Of a DNA stretch of 64,000 bases, positions 34,646 to 42,850 are shown in pieces (the stretch's first letter is position 1; the number at the start of each line of letters is the position of its first letter). The position numbers were made by a program, and so were the translations under genes. The notes below the pieces were generated by a model that was not told where the DNA came from, searched no databases, and was given only the letters and a program-made list of their open reading frames with translations. This DNA comes from Bacillus sp. FJAT-26390 (GTDB lineage Bacteria; Bacillota; Bacilli; Paenibacillales; Paenibacillaceae): positions 1,012,241 through 1,076,240 of the forward strand of contig NZ_MAQX01000011.1 in the NCBI RefSeq assembly GCF_001682865.1, read 5' to 3'.

Positions 34646-35659
34646 TTATAATTCCACCATCGCTTTAATGACCTTCGCTTCCGGCTTCAGCCAATGGTCA
34701 AAATGCTGGATCATCTCCGCAAACGGCACACGGTGCGTGATGTAGCTGCCTACATCGACGCTGCCGCTTTGCAAAGCTTCCAGGACGGCGGAGAAATCTT
34801 CAATCGTCGCGTTGCGGCTGCCCATTAGCGTCATTTCCCGTTTGTGGAACTCCGGGTCGCTGAAGGAAAGCTCCGCTTTGACGAGGCCTACATAAACGAG
34901 CTTGCCTCCATGTGAGACGAGGCCAAACGCATCGGTCATCGACCGTGCGTTGCCCGTAGCATCGAATACGACTGCCGGATACTCGCCATTCGTTAATTCA
35001 GCCAGCCGCTCCTTGGCGCCTTGCAGCGCATGCACCGTCTCATCGACGCCTGCCCATCGCTTGCAGAACGCCAGCCGCTCTTCCTGAATGTCCATGGCGA
35101 TTACCCGCGCTCCGCGATGCTTGGCGAACGCCATGACGCCGAGCCCGATCGGTCCCGAGCCAATGACGAGCGCCGTTTCTCCGGCTTGTATACCGGAGCG
35201 GCGAACCGCATGCGCTCCAATGCTGAGCGGCTCCAGCACCGCTGCTTGATCAAGCGTCAGCTCATTGGCAACGAGCAGATGCGTCACGGGCACGGCAATA
35301 AGCTCGCACATGCCGCCGTCGATATGAACGCCAAGCACCCGCATATCCATGCAGCAATTCGTTTTTCCGCCCCGGCAAGCGATACAATTGCCGCAGTGCA
35401 TATAAGGAATAACGCTCACTTGATCGCCTGCTTTGACCTTGCCCTGCGGATCATCAGCCTGCTCGACGATTCCTGCCAGCTCATGGCCAAGCACGCGCGG
35501 ATACGAGAAGAAGGGCTGATTTCCCTTATACGCATGCAGATCGGTTCCGCATATGCCCACTCTGCGAATCCGAACGACAGCCATCCCTGGCAATAATACC
35601 GGCTCCTCCTGCTCCACTAACCTCAGCTGATCGATTTGCTCACATACGATTGCTCTCAC
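34646..35659 (-). CDS. lgoD: Zinc alcohol dehydrogenase, L-galactonate 5-dehydrogenase (LgoD-like)
   Basis: 337 residues. It probably oxidises L-galactonate to D-tagaturonate with NAD. Catalytic zinc ligands lie in GICGTDLHA (Cys near 37) and GHE (near 59). The structural zinc has four Cys in CGNCIACRGGKTNCC. NAD binding is at GSGPIGLGV. Stretches GNQPFFSYPRVLGHE and SDPEFHKREMTLMGSRNAT recall E. coli LgoD (YjjN). GTG at 35659 follows AGGGGAGA. Last gene of the five-gene catabolic operon, 15 bp after the aldo/keto reductase gene. A sorbitol or threonine dehydrogenase role is possible but fits the context less well. Confidence 0.8.
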   Translation of the reverse strand: MRAIVCEQIDQLRLVEQEEPVLLPGMAVVRIRRVGICGTDLHAYKGNQPFFSYPRVLGHELAGIVEQADDPQGKVKAGDQVSVIPYMHCGNCIACRGGKTNCCMDMRVLGVHIDGGMCELIAVPVTHLLVANELTLDQAAVLEPLSIGAHAVRRSGIQAGETALVIGSGPIGLGVMAFAKHRGARVIAMDIQEERLAFCKRWAGVDETVHALQGAKERLAELTNGEYPAVVFDATGNARSMTDAFGLVSHGGKLVYVGLVKAELSFSDPEFHKREMTLMGSRNATIEDFSAVLEALQSGSVDVGSYITHRVPFAEMIQHFDHWLKPEAKVIKAMVEL

Positions 35660-35674
35660 CCAGCATGTCTCCCC

Positions 35675-36619
35675 TTATCCGATGACGCTCGTATTGTATT
35701 CTTTTCTTCCGCTTTCCCAGCTCCGGTTATGAATGGGCGCAAGAATCGCAAGCACCTCGGCGAGCAGCTCCTGATCCAGCGGCTCATCGGTCCATTCGAT
35801 ATTTTTGCGAATGTTATCCGGATTAGCCGTACTGACGAGCGTCGTTGGTATGCGATCGTTCGCCGTGGCGAATTGCACCGCCAGCTTGGCGATATCCTCT
35901 CCTTTGGCCGCGCAGTGCATGGCTGCTTCTTCGCATAACGCCCGAATATCAGCGCCTGCGGGATGCCAATCCGCCAGCGGCCGGTTGCCCAGCAGCCCCA
36001 TTGATAACGGCGATGCGCTCACAAGACCAACCTGCTTCTGCTCAAGCAGCGGTACAATATCCAGTAAAGACGTGTCATTGAGCGAGTAGTGGCAATAAGA
36101 TAGCACGGCATCCAGCTCCGTGTAAGCCAGCGTTTTTTCGAACACCGCAAGCGGAAGCCCCGATACGCCGGCAAAACGTATTTTGCCCTGCTGCTTTAGC
36201 TTATCAAGCGCGAGGAACGCCCCCTCCGCAACCTCCTCGAAGGGCACAAATTCAATATCATGCAAAAACAAAATATCGATATAGTCCGTCTGCAATCGCT
36301 GCAGGCTCTCATCTAAACTGCTCATAATGCGCTTCTCCGAAAAGTCGAACTGGTCCGCGCCATAACGTCCTGCCTTCGTCGTCAAAATAAACCGATCTCT
36401 CGTCATCCACGCTATCGCCTTCCCGAGCACGGTCTCCGCCTTCGTTAAGCCGTAATACGGCGACACATCGATCAGATTGATGCCCATATCGACCGCCGTA
36501 TGCACGGTCCGTACGCTTTCCGCATCATTCGTCTCCCTAAACACCGATCCAAGCGACGATGCCCCGAAGCTAAGCGCCGACACTTCAAGGCCCGTCTTGC
36601 CAAGCTTGCGATATTTCAT
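35675..36619 (-). CDS. Aldo/keto reductase, L-galactose (L-fucose) dehydrogenase-like
   Basis: 314 residues from ATG at 36619, eight bases after AGGAG; a GTG nine bases earlier overlaps that site. It probably oxidises L-galactose at C1 to the lactone. Tetrad: Asp and Tyr in DVSPYYG, Lys in TTKAGRYG, His in LHDIEF. The blocks LSYCHYSLNDTSLLD and VSASPLSMGLL are close to plant L-galactose dehydrogenase and to bacterial D-threo-aldose 1-dehydrogenases. L-fucose, D-arabinose and L-galactose share the relevant stereochemistry, so the natural sugar is inferred from the other genes of the operon. Confidence 0.8.
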   Translation of the reverse strand: MKYRKLGKTGLEVSALSFGASSLGSVFRETNDAESVRTVHTAVDMGINLIDVSPYYGLTKAETVLGKAIAWMTRDRFILTTKAGRYGADQFDFSEKRIMSSLDESLQRLQTDYIDILFLHDIEFVPFEEVAEGAFLALDKLKQQGKIRFAGVSGLPLAVFEKTLAYTELDAVLSYCHYSLNDTSLLDIVPLLEQKQVGLVSASPLSMGLLGNRPLADWHPAGADIRALCEEAAMHCAAKGEDIAKLAVQFATANDRIPTTLVSTANPDNIRKNIEWTDEPLDQELLAEVLAILAPIHNRSWESGRKEYNTSVIG

Positions 36620-36641
36620 CTTTACCACTCCTTATGTGCGC

Positions 36642-38141
36642 CTACAAAATAACGCCGTCCTTAAAGATCGCAATTTCCTTAAAGCCGTTGCGCTCATTGT
36701 TGGTCTGCGTCTCGCCTGAAGCAAGGCTGATCAGCTGTTCCCATAACTCGTCAGTCAGCGTCTCCATGCTTTTGCCCTCAAGAAGCTGCCCTGCGTTAAA
36801 ATCAATCCAGTTTTTCTTCCGCCCGGCAAGCTCGCTGTTCGTCGCAATCTTCACCGTCGGCACCGGTCCGCCAAACGGCGTTCCCCTTCCCGTCGTGAAC
36901 AGCACGATATGCGCCCCTCCCGCTGACAGCGCCGTTACCGACACAAGATCATTGCCCGGCGCCTCCAGCAGATTAAGGCCGCTGCTCGTAATGCGCTCCC
37001 CGTAAGGCACAACGTCCCGCACGATCGCATGGCCGCCCTTCTGCGTGCAGCCGAGCGATTTTTCCTCCAGCGTGCTAATGCCACCCGCCTTATTGCCGGG
37101 TGAAGGATTTTCATAAATTTCTTGATCATGCTTTATAAAATATTGCTTGAAATCGTTGATCAAATGAACGATTTTACCAAAAACCTGCTCGTTTGCGGCA
37201 CGGCTCATCAGAATCGTCTCCGCTCCGAACATTTCCGGCACCTCGGTCAAAATCGCCGTTCCGCCCGCCTCGATCAAACGATCGGACACCGCGCCTACGA
37301 GCGGGTTCGCCGTTATGCCGGACAAGCCGTCCGAGCCTCCGCACTTCAAGCCAAGCTTCAGCGTCGACACCGGCACCGGCTCACGTACGAACTGCTCGGC
37401 GTAGTTGATTAGCTCTTCAACAAGCCCCAGCGCATCCTCGATCTCGTCCTCCGCTTCCTGCGATTTCAGAAACTTTACCCGCTCCGGGCTATGCTCGCCA
37501 ATCGCCCGCTTGAACGCATCAATCTGATTGTTCTCGCAGCCAAGGCCAATGACGAGCACCCCTGCTGCATTCGGATGGTTCACGAGCGAGGCAAGCAGCT
37601 TCTGCGTATGCACAAGGTCATCCCCGAGCTGGGAACAGCCGAACGGATGCGCAAAATGATATACGCCGTCAACTCGCCCCTCATAGAGAGCATGCGCTTT
37701 TCTGGCTACGATCTCGCAGGTTTTGTTAATGCAGCCCACCGTATTGATAATCCAAATTTCGTTGCGGATGCCGACGTCGCCATTTTCTCGAACGAAGCCT
37801 TGAAAGGTACGCTCTGCATCGGGCGATGCCGCCTTCGCCTGTATGGGAACAGCCTTCTCGTAGGCATAATCCACAAAGCCCTTCAAGCCCGTACCCATGT
37901 TATGCGTATGCACCCAGCTTCCAGGCTCGATATCTTCCTTCGCTACACCGATAGAATAGCCAAATTTCAGCACATGCTCGCCCTTGCGAACTGCCCGCGT
38001 AAGCACCTTATGCCCCTTCGGCACTTCAGCTTGCAGCGTAAGCGGCTCTCCTTCCTCAAGCGTCAGCTGGTCCCCTTTGGCAAAAGGCTGCAGCGCGATG
38101 ACAACATGATCCTCCTCATGCAGCCTGACCCAGCTATTCAT
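36642..38141 (-). CDS. uxaA: Altronate dehydratase
   Basis: 499 residues in the UxaA layout: an N-terminal SAF-like domain (to about 90, including RAVRKGEHV and HTHNMGTGL), then the dehydratase body with NTVGCINKTCE, HPFGCSQLGDD, LGCENNQ, CGGSDGLSG and TTGRGTPFGGP. The conserved cysteines fit an iron-dependent enzyme. It removes water from D-altronate to give 2-keto-3-deoxy-D-gluconate. It overlaps the end of uxaB by eight bp. The family also contains galactarate dehydratase, but the shorter SAF form and adjacent uxaB favour altronate. Confidence 0.87.
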   Translation of the reverse strand: MNSWVRLHEEDHVVIALQPFAKGDQLTLEEGEPLTLQAEVPKGHKVLTRAVRKGEHVLKFGYSIGVAKEDIEPGSWVHTHNMGTGLKGFVDYAYEKAVPIQAKAASPDAERTFQGFVRENGDVGIRNEIWIINTVGCINKTCEIVARKAHALYEGRVDGVYHFAHPFGCSQLGDDLVHTQKLLASLVNHPNAAGVLVIGLGCENNQIDAFKRAIGEHSPERVKFLKSQEAEDEIEDALGLVEELINYAEQFVREPVPVSTLKLGLKCGGSDGLSGITANPLVGAVSDRLIEAGGTAILTEVPEMFGAETILMSRAANEQVFGKIVHLINDFKQYFIKHDQEIYENPSPGNKAGGISTLEEKSLGCTQKGGHAIVRDVVPYGERITSSGLNLLEAPGNDLVSVTALSAGGAHIVLFTTGRGTPFGGPVPTVKIATNSELAGRKKNWIDFNAGQLLEGKSMETLTDELWEQLISLASGETQTNNERNGFKEIAIFKDGVIL

Positions 38142-39633
38142 TCACGCATCGCTCCATTTCCGCTATATTCTCAGCCACGGCTGACGCCAAAGCCGGCCAT
38201 TCAGCCGCCAGATCGCGTCCCCATATGTCCGTTAAACCAAGCAGCTTGCGCGTCGTCTGCTCCTGCGTCCACCGCTGTTCCGCCGCCTCCGTCCAAACCG
38301 CCGCAATGATCTCCAGCATGCCGGCATCATCCCGTACTGTATATGAAGCGCCGCTCAGCGTTTTCCCTTCAAAGCCGCCTTCGGCCCGTACCACCTTGTA
38401 ATAGCGCAGCAAACCGGCGAAGCCTTGGGCTAAGCCGCTTGGCGCTGCCTTGCCAGCTTTCGCATAATGAAGCAAGGATGGCAGCAGCCGCACCTTGAAT
38501 TTACTTAAGCTGTTCATCGCAATATCTGCGAGCCTATGGCGGATGAACGGATTCAAGAAACGCTCATACACATCATTTGCGTATGTCCGCAGCTCTGCTT
38601 GGTCAACCGCGAGCGTTGGAATAATTTCCGTCTCTACCGTCGTCCTCACAAGCGGCCCAAGCGCCGCATGCTCCATCGCCTCCCGCACCTGCTCCAAATC
38701 CTGCAGCAGACCAAGCGGCGTCATGAGCGTATGCGCCCCGTTCAAAATCCTTACCTTTCTCAGCTGGAAGGGCGACAAATCATCCACCCAATGCACGTTA
38801 AGACCTGCCGCGCGCAGCGGCAGCAGCTTCTCAAGCTCCGGCTCCGCCTCGATCGCCCACAGATGGTAAGGCTCCGCCGTGCTCAGCATCGGATCGGAAT
38901 AGCCCCATTCGCCGAACCAGCTCGCAGCCTGCGCTTCATCCGGATAACCCGTAACGATACGGTCCACCAGCGAGTTTAAAAAGCGGTTATGCGTCATGAC
39001 CCACGCTTTGAATGCGTCGGGATAACCCCAATCCTCGCTATAGCGGAGTACACAGCTGCGAAGCTCATCGCCGTTGCGCTCAAGCAGCTCACAAGGCAAA
39101 CAAACCAAGCCGCGCTCAGGATCACCGTTAAAATACGTGAATCTGCGATACAGCAGCTGCGTCAGCTTGCCGGGAAACGACTGAATCGGCTGCCCTTCCA
39201 CAAGCTCCTCGGGCCGGTATACAAGTCCCGCCTCCGTCGTATTGGATACGACGACCTGCAGGTCGGCATTCTCGGCTAAAGCGAGATACTTCTCCCAATC
39301 CGAATAAGGGTCAAATACGCTGCTAAATACCGATATGACATCCGTCCGCTCCACGCGCTCCCCATTTTCCAAGCCGCGAATGACCAGCGTATATAATCCA
39401 TCCTGCCCTGCGAGCGCATCGATCTTCGGCTTGCCGCCAGGCCGCGGCTGCGTAACCGCGATGCTGCCCTCGTATAAGCCTTGCTTTCGGCATTCATGCA
39501 GCATCCAGTCAAAGAAGCCGCGCAAAAAATTGCCCTCGCCGATTTGCAGCACCGTAATCTTAGCCTGCTTCGCTGCCTCGTATAACCGTCGTTGTTCCTC
39601 ATCGAGCTGGCTTTCGTTTAATGTTGTCGTCAT
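38134..39633 (-). CDS. uxaB: Tagaturonate reductase
   Basis: 499 residues from ATG at 39633, which overlaps the lactonase stop (ATGA); the frame opens further upstream inside the lactonase gene without a site. Mannitol-dehydrogenase family: ITVLQIGEGNFLRGFFDWML for NAD binding, VVSNTTEAGL, and HNRFLNSLVDRIVTGYP. It reduces D-tagaturonate to D-altronate with NADH. It usually follows uronate isomerase (UxaC) in galacturonate breakdown, but no uxaC is here. Its substrate would instead come from LgoD. Confidence 0.88.
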   Translation of the reverse strand: MTTTLNESQLDEEQRRLYEAAKQAKITVLQIGEGNFLRGFFDWMLHECRKQGLYEGSIAVTQPRPGGKPKIDALAGQDGLYTLVIRGLENGERVERTDVISVFSSVFDPYSDWEKYLALAENADLQVVVSNTTEAGLVYRPEELVEGQPIQSFPGKLTQLLYRRFTYFNGDPERGLVCLPCELLERNGDELRSCVLRYSEDWGYPDAFKAWVMTHNRFLNSLVDRIVTGYPDEAQAASWFGEWGYSDPMLSTAEPYHLWAIEAEPELEKLLPLRAAGLNVHWVDDLSPFQLRKVRILNGAHTLMTPLGLLQDLEQVREAMEHAALGPLVRTTVETEIIPTLAVDQAELRTYANDVYERFLNPFIRHRLADIAMNSLSKFKVRLLPSLLHYAKAGKAAPSGLAQGFAGLLRYYKVVRAEGGFEGKTLSGASYTVRDDAGMLEIIAAVWTEAAEQRWTQEQTTRKLLGLTDIWGRDLAAEWPALASAVAENIAEMERCVNE

Positions 39634-40460
39634 ATGCGGTAGAACTCCTTTGCGTTTAATCCGAACAGCTTCTCCCGCTCCGCTTCGGTCCATGTGCTTG
39701 GCAGCGCTTCTGCCAGCACCGCAACAACATCGTCGTAGCTGGCTGCCAGCAGGCTCACCGGCCAATCGCTTCCATACATGACACGGTCTGTCCCGAACGC
39801 CGCAAGCACATGCTCGATATAGGGCTTGAAATCAGAAGGCTTCCAGCTAGAATGATCCGCCTCGGTCACCATGCCCGAAAGCTTGCAATAAATGTGAGGA
39901 TGGGCGGCGATTTGGCTCATTTGGCTTTTCCACGGCTCCAAAATCCCGTCCTTAATGCGCGGCTTAGCCATATGGTCAATGACCGCATGCAGGCCAGGCA
40001 CCTGATCCAGCAGCTTTACCAAGGGCTCCAGCTGATGCGATACGACAAGCAAATCAACGGGCACACGCTTCTCCGCGAAAAAAGCGAGCGCTTCCACAAA
40101 GCTTGGCGCAAGAATCGCATTCGCGTCAGCCATCTCCTGAATCATAACCCGGAAGCCAACAAACTTCGGATGCTGCGCGAACCGTTCATAATGGTTGCGA
40201 TAGTCCGGGTCAGCAAGATCCAGCCATGTGACGACGCCTAATATCGTATCGGAAGCCTCGCTTAATGCCAGCAAATAATCGCTCTCCGCATGCGTTGCCG
40301 CCGCCTGTACAACAATGGATCCGTCCAGCTTATGTTTATGTAAATGATGCTCCAGATGCTGCGGCAAAAAATCACGGCACAGCACCGAAATATCCGGCGT
40401 AATCCAGCCATAGTCCCCTCGTTCGATGCTCCAATAATGCTGATGCGCATCCACTCTCAT
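39630..40460 (-). CDS. COG3618 amidohydrolase, L-galactono/L-fucono-lactonase-like
   Basis: 276 residues of the amidohydrolase_2 type. Metal ligands: HxH in RVDAHQHYW near the start, His in VIDHMAKP, and Asp in MYGSDWPV. COG3618 contains lactonases for L-fuconolactone, L-galactonolactone and L-rhamnonolactone. It opens the lactone made by the aldo/keto reductase to the acid used by LgoD. First gene of the operon, with promoter region shared with the divergent AraC gene. Confidence 0.82.
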   Translation of the reverse strand: MRVDAHQHYWSIERGDYGWITPDISVLCRDFLPQHLEHHLHKHKLDGSIVVQAAATHAESDYLLALSEASDTILGVVTWLDLADPDYRNHYERFAQHPKFVGFRVMIQEMADANAILAPSFVEALAFFAEKRVPVDLLVVSHQLEPLVKLLDQVPGLHAVIDHMAKPRIKDGILEPWKSQMSQIAAHPHIYCKLSGMVTEADHSSWKPSDFKPYIEHVLAAFGTDRVMYGSDWPVSLLAASYDDVVAVLAEALPSTWTEAEREKLFGLNAKEFYRI

Positions 40461-40512
40461 CGCTTCCGCCTCTTTTCTAGCAGATTAGGTTCCTCTTTAT
40501 TATAAAAAACAA

Positions 40513-40536
40513 TATTGATCTCTGAAATAATCAATA
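40513..40536. promoter_or_regulatory. Inverted repeat between the AraC gene and the L-galactose operon
   Basis: TATTGAT (40513-40519) and ATCAATA (40530-40536) form a dyad with a 10-bp centre. A minus-strand TATAAT lies just downstream for the catabolic operon. A likely operator for the divergent AraC-family regulator. Confidence 0.45.
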
Positions 40537-40545
40537 CTCGCATAT

Positions 40546-40574
40546 TTGTACTCTATTTTGATATTTGCTACAAT
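40546..40574 (+). promoter_or_regulatory. Promoter of the AraC-family gene
   Basis: TTGTAC (40546-40551), a 17-nt spacer, and TACAAT (40569-40574), 33 bp before the ATG at 40607. Confidence 0.6.
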
Positions 40575-40606
40575 CAGGCTGACAAACTGCCGAATGAGGT
40601 GAAGCG

Positions 40607-41467
40607 ATGAATCCGTATCGCAAAAGATTCGATGCCATGACCCCTTTTCCATTCGAATGCGTCTATAAGGATACTAAAAGCGCGCAAAACGAGCTGCCTG
40701 ACCATTTTCATGACTGGTATGAGCTGGTCTATATTTATAGCGGCAGAGGCACCTTTTTTATCGACCAAACGTTCTATGACGCCGCCCCCGGCGATATTTT
40801 TCTCATTCCCGGCAACACCATCCACCGCTCCTTTCCCGATCCGGAAGATCCGAAGACGTCAACCGCTTTGTTCTTTAACGCTTCGCTCGTGCACAGCCCG
40901 CCGCTTGGCGATTCCTTCTCCTACTTACGCTGCTTCGAGCAGGCCAAGCGCCGCAAAGCCTACAAGCTGCTCGCAGCGGAAGCTGCCGATAAACAGCAAA
41001 TTATCGCATTCATCGATCATATTCATGCCGAGGAGTCAGACAAGCTGCCAGGCTACAGACAAGCCGTTCTGCTTCATCTGCAGCAAATTCTGCTGCTGCT
41101 CGGGCGCACGCTTAACCCGTCAGAAGAAGAGCAGACCTTATCCACCACGGCACCCGGCTGGATGACGGCTACGCTAGCCTATATCGATGGGCATCCGAGC
41201 AGTCCCCTTGGCTTGTCGCAGCTGGCGAAGCGCGCTTCCGTCACTCCTGCCCACTTCTCGCGCGTCTTCAAGAAGCTAACCGGGATGAACGTGACGGAAT
41301 ACGTCACGACCAAACGAATTATTCGCGCCAAGGAGCTGCTTGTCGAGAGCGATGCCAATATCGCGGGCATCGCCGAGCAGTGCGGCTTCGAGAGCCTTCC
41401 GCATTTTCACCGCATGTTCAAGAAACTAACGGGCACGACGCCCTCGCATTACAAAAGGAACGAGTAA
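40607..41467 (+). CDS. AraC-family regulator of the L-galactose operon
   Basis: 286 residues: an N-terminal cupin-like sensor (FHDWYELVYIYSGRGTFFID, PGDIFLIPGNTIH; about 20-110) and a C-terminal pair of HTH motifs (LSQLAKRASVTPAHFSRVFK and IAGIAEQCGFESLPHFHRMF; about 185-285). ATG at 40607 follows GAGGTGA. It is divergent from the five catabolic genes and probably activates them when it binds a sugar or sugar acid. Confidence 0.85.
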   Translation: MNPYRKRFDAMTPFPFECVYKDTKSAQNELPDHFHDWYELVYIYSGRGTFFIDQTFYDAAPGDIFLIPGNTIHRSFPDPEDPKTSTALFFNASLVHSPPLGDSFSYLRCFEQAKRRKAYKLLAAEAADKQQIIAFIDHIHAEESDKLPGYRQAVLLHLQQILLLLGRTLNPSEEEQTLSTTAPGWMTATLAYIDGHPSSPLGLSQLAKRASVTPAHFSRVFKKLTGMNVTEYVTTKRIIRAKELLVESDANIAGIAEQCGFESLPHFHRMFKKLTGTTPSHYKRNE

Positions 41468-41498
41468 ATGATAGATTTGCCGGTTATCATTCGCGGAT

Positions 41499-41526
41499 AC
41501 TGCCTGTCTGATTCTCTCATATAATA
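41499..41526 (+). promoter_or_regulatory. Sigma-K-like promoter of the small paired genes
   Basis: AC (41499-41500), 17 nt, then CATATAATA (41518-41526). This equals the late mother-cell sigma-K pattern AC-N16/17-CATANNNTA. TATAAT alone could also serve sigma-A, but no sigma-A -35 is visible. It lies 40 bp before the first small gene. Confidence 0.5.
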
Positions 41527-41566
41527 TCTAGCAAGTTAGAATGGCTGGCGGGGGAGGGTTTTGCAG

Positions 41567-41728
41567 ATGGTTCGATCAAGCGTAAAAACGATAAAGTACC
41601 AAGTAGGAAAAAACAAATATCTAATTATTAATATTTATCAATCTTCTGAAGCAAGCGCTGAGCAAGGCAACGTGCTTGCCAGCAACGCAGCAACCGTACA
41701 AATTTTCAAAAAAGGCAAAAAAGGCTAG
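41567..41728 (+). CDS. Small basic protein, paralogue 1 (possible spore protein)
   Basis: 53 residues with a strong GGGGGAGGG ribosome site eight bases before ATG 41567. Polar and basic at both ends (MVRSSVKTIK, KKGKKG), with a central NIYQSSEASAEQGNVLASNAA. No signal or membrane segment. The centre aligns with the next small protein (N-hydrophobic-x-Q, QGN/QGGN, A-x-NA). I recognise no family. The sigma-K-like promoter suggests expression late in spore formation, perhaps as a coat or crust component; this is inference. Confidence 0.6.
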   Translation: MVRSSVKTIKYQVGKNKYLIINIYQSSEASAEQGNVLASNAATVQIFKKGKKG

Positions 41729-41787
41729 CGCCCGCTCTTCATTCCGCTCCGGCATCGTCCGGCAGCACTCTTGAAGGGGGTGAGAAA

Positions 41788-41955
41788 ATGGGACTTAAAC
41801 ATGCCAAGCAAGGCAACTGGGTAAAAAAGAACAACGGCAAAACCTTCGTTAACGTAAAACAAGGCGCTAGCGCAACCATCAATCAAGGCGGCAATGCATT
41901 CGCCATCAACGCATCGGAAGTCGGCGTCGTCCGCATCCGTCCAGGCCAGCAGTAA
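41788..41955 (+). CDS. Small Asn/Gln/Gly-rich protein, paralogue 2 (possible spore protein)
   Basis: 55 residues; ATG 41788 follows AAGGGGGTGAG. Sequence features: KQGNWVKKNNGKTF, then VNVKQGASATINQGGNAFAIN and ASEVGVVRIRPG. Asn, Gln and Gly are abundant and no Cys is present. It resembles the preceding gene over its centre, so the two arose by duplication. A 59-bp gap separates them and a strong hairpin follows 33 bp after the stop, so they form one two-gene transcript. Confidence 0.6.
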   Translation: MGLKHAKQGNWVKKNNGKTFVNVKQGASATINQGGNAFAINASEVGVVRIRPGQQ

Positions 41956-41988
41956 TGAGCCCAGGCAATAGCTGTTTTACGCAATAGA

Positions 41989-42027
41989 GGCTGCTCCTAT
42001 GGATTGGTACATCCCATAGGAGCAGCC
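41989..42027 (+). terminator. Hairpin after the small gene pair
   Basis: GGCTGCTCCTATGG pairs perfectly with CCATAGGAGCAGCC around an 11-base loop, followed by CTTATTGTTGTT. The stem is strong, the T-run interrupted. It also separates this transcript from the convergent ABC-2 operon. Confidence 0.65.
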
Positions 42028-42055
42028 CTTATTGTTGTTAAGCTTCAGATTCTCC

Positions 42056-42850
42056 TTAAACCCGCCAGCTAACCAGCCGATTAACGATAAATAATGTAAT
42101 GAACGTATATAGAAGCATCACTAAACAATCCAGCATGACTGCTTGCGTCCAGCCATGAAGCAACACGATGCGCATCGCATCAGCGGCATAGGTAGTCGGA
42201 AAAATATAAGAGATCCATTGCAGCACCTCAGGCAGCTGGTCCCGCTCCACCATGACGGGAGAGAGGAAGGTTACGACCATCATCAGCAGCTGCGCCAGCA
42301 TGTTGGTCAATTGCTGATTCGGCGACCAGAAGCCGATACAGACGCCAAGCCCAACAACGCTAGTGAGAGACAGCAGCATAACGAGAGGCAATCCCCAAGA
42401 TAAATGCAGATCCACGCCATATATCCAGTAGCCGATGACGCCAAGCAGCACGAAGGACGGTATCGTGCTCATCAGCCCGCGGAGCAAATTAGCGGCTACG
42501 AAGTTTATTTTCAGGATGGGCAGCGATGCGTAAAACGTAAAATGTCCTTGATGCTTTTGCATCGAAATTTCTTGCCCAATGCTGTTTAGTCCCATAATAA
42601 TGACACCAAATATCATATTGCCGGCAATGATTTGGACCATCATCTCAGGTGAGGGGTCGGCGATAAAGAACCGCATAAACAGTATCGTCGTCAGCGGAAA
42701 TATCGTTGCGACAAGCACGACGATGATCCAGCTGTCGCGAATAAGCGCAAATTGAATGCGGAATAAAATGTCCAGCTCCGTGAGCAGCCGCTTCGCCCCA
42801 AAGAGCGATGCCGGCCGCTTCATCCTTAATTGCATTGGAGCGCTGCTCAT
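42056..42850 (-). CDS. ABC-2 type permease
   Basis: 264 residues with six hydrophobic segments and the ABC-2 ending (SPVMVERDQLPEVLQWISYIFPTTYAADAMR). The start overlaps the ATPase stop by four bases. It forms the membrane part of the transporter with the ATPase at 42847. Substrate unknown: such systems export drugs, lantibiotics, polysaccharides or lipids. Last gene of a three-gene operon headed by the winged-helix regulator. Confidence 0.8.
   Translation of the reverse strand: MSSAPMQLRMKRPASLFGAKRLLTELDILFRIQFALIRDSWIIVVLVATIFPLTTILFMRFFIADPSPEMMVQIIAGNMIFGVIIMGLNSIGQEISMQKHQGHFTFYASLPILKINFVAANLLRGLMSTIPSFVLLGVIGYWIYGVDLHLSWGLPLVMLLSLTSVVGLGVCIGFWSPNQQLTNMLAQLLMMVVTFLSPVMVERDQLPEVLQWISYIFPTTYAADAMRIVLLHGWTQAVMLDCLVMLLYTFITLFIVNRLVSWRV

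Noticed and set aside
37491..38309. 272-codon plus-strand frame over uxaA and uxaB
   Set aside because: It is a shadow of two overlapping, motif-bearing genes on the other strand.
40590..40615. Possible cre-like sequence near the AraC start
   Set aside because: It lacks several fixed positions of the cre consensus in both orientations.
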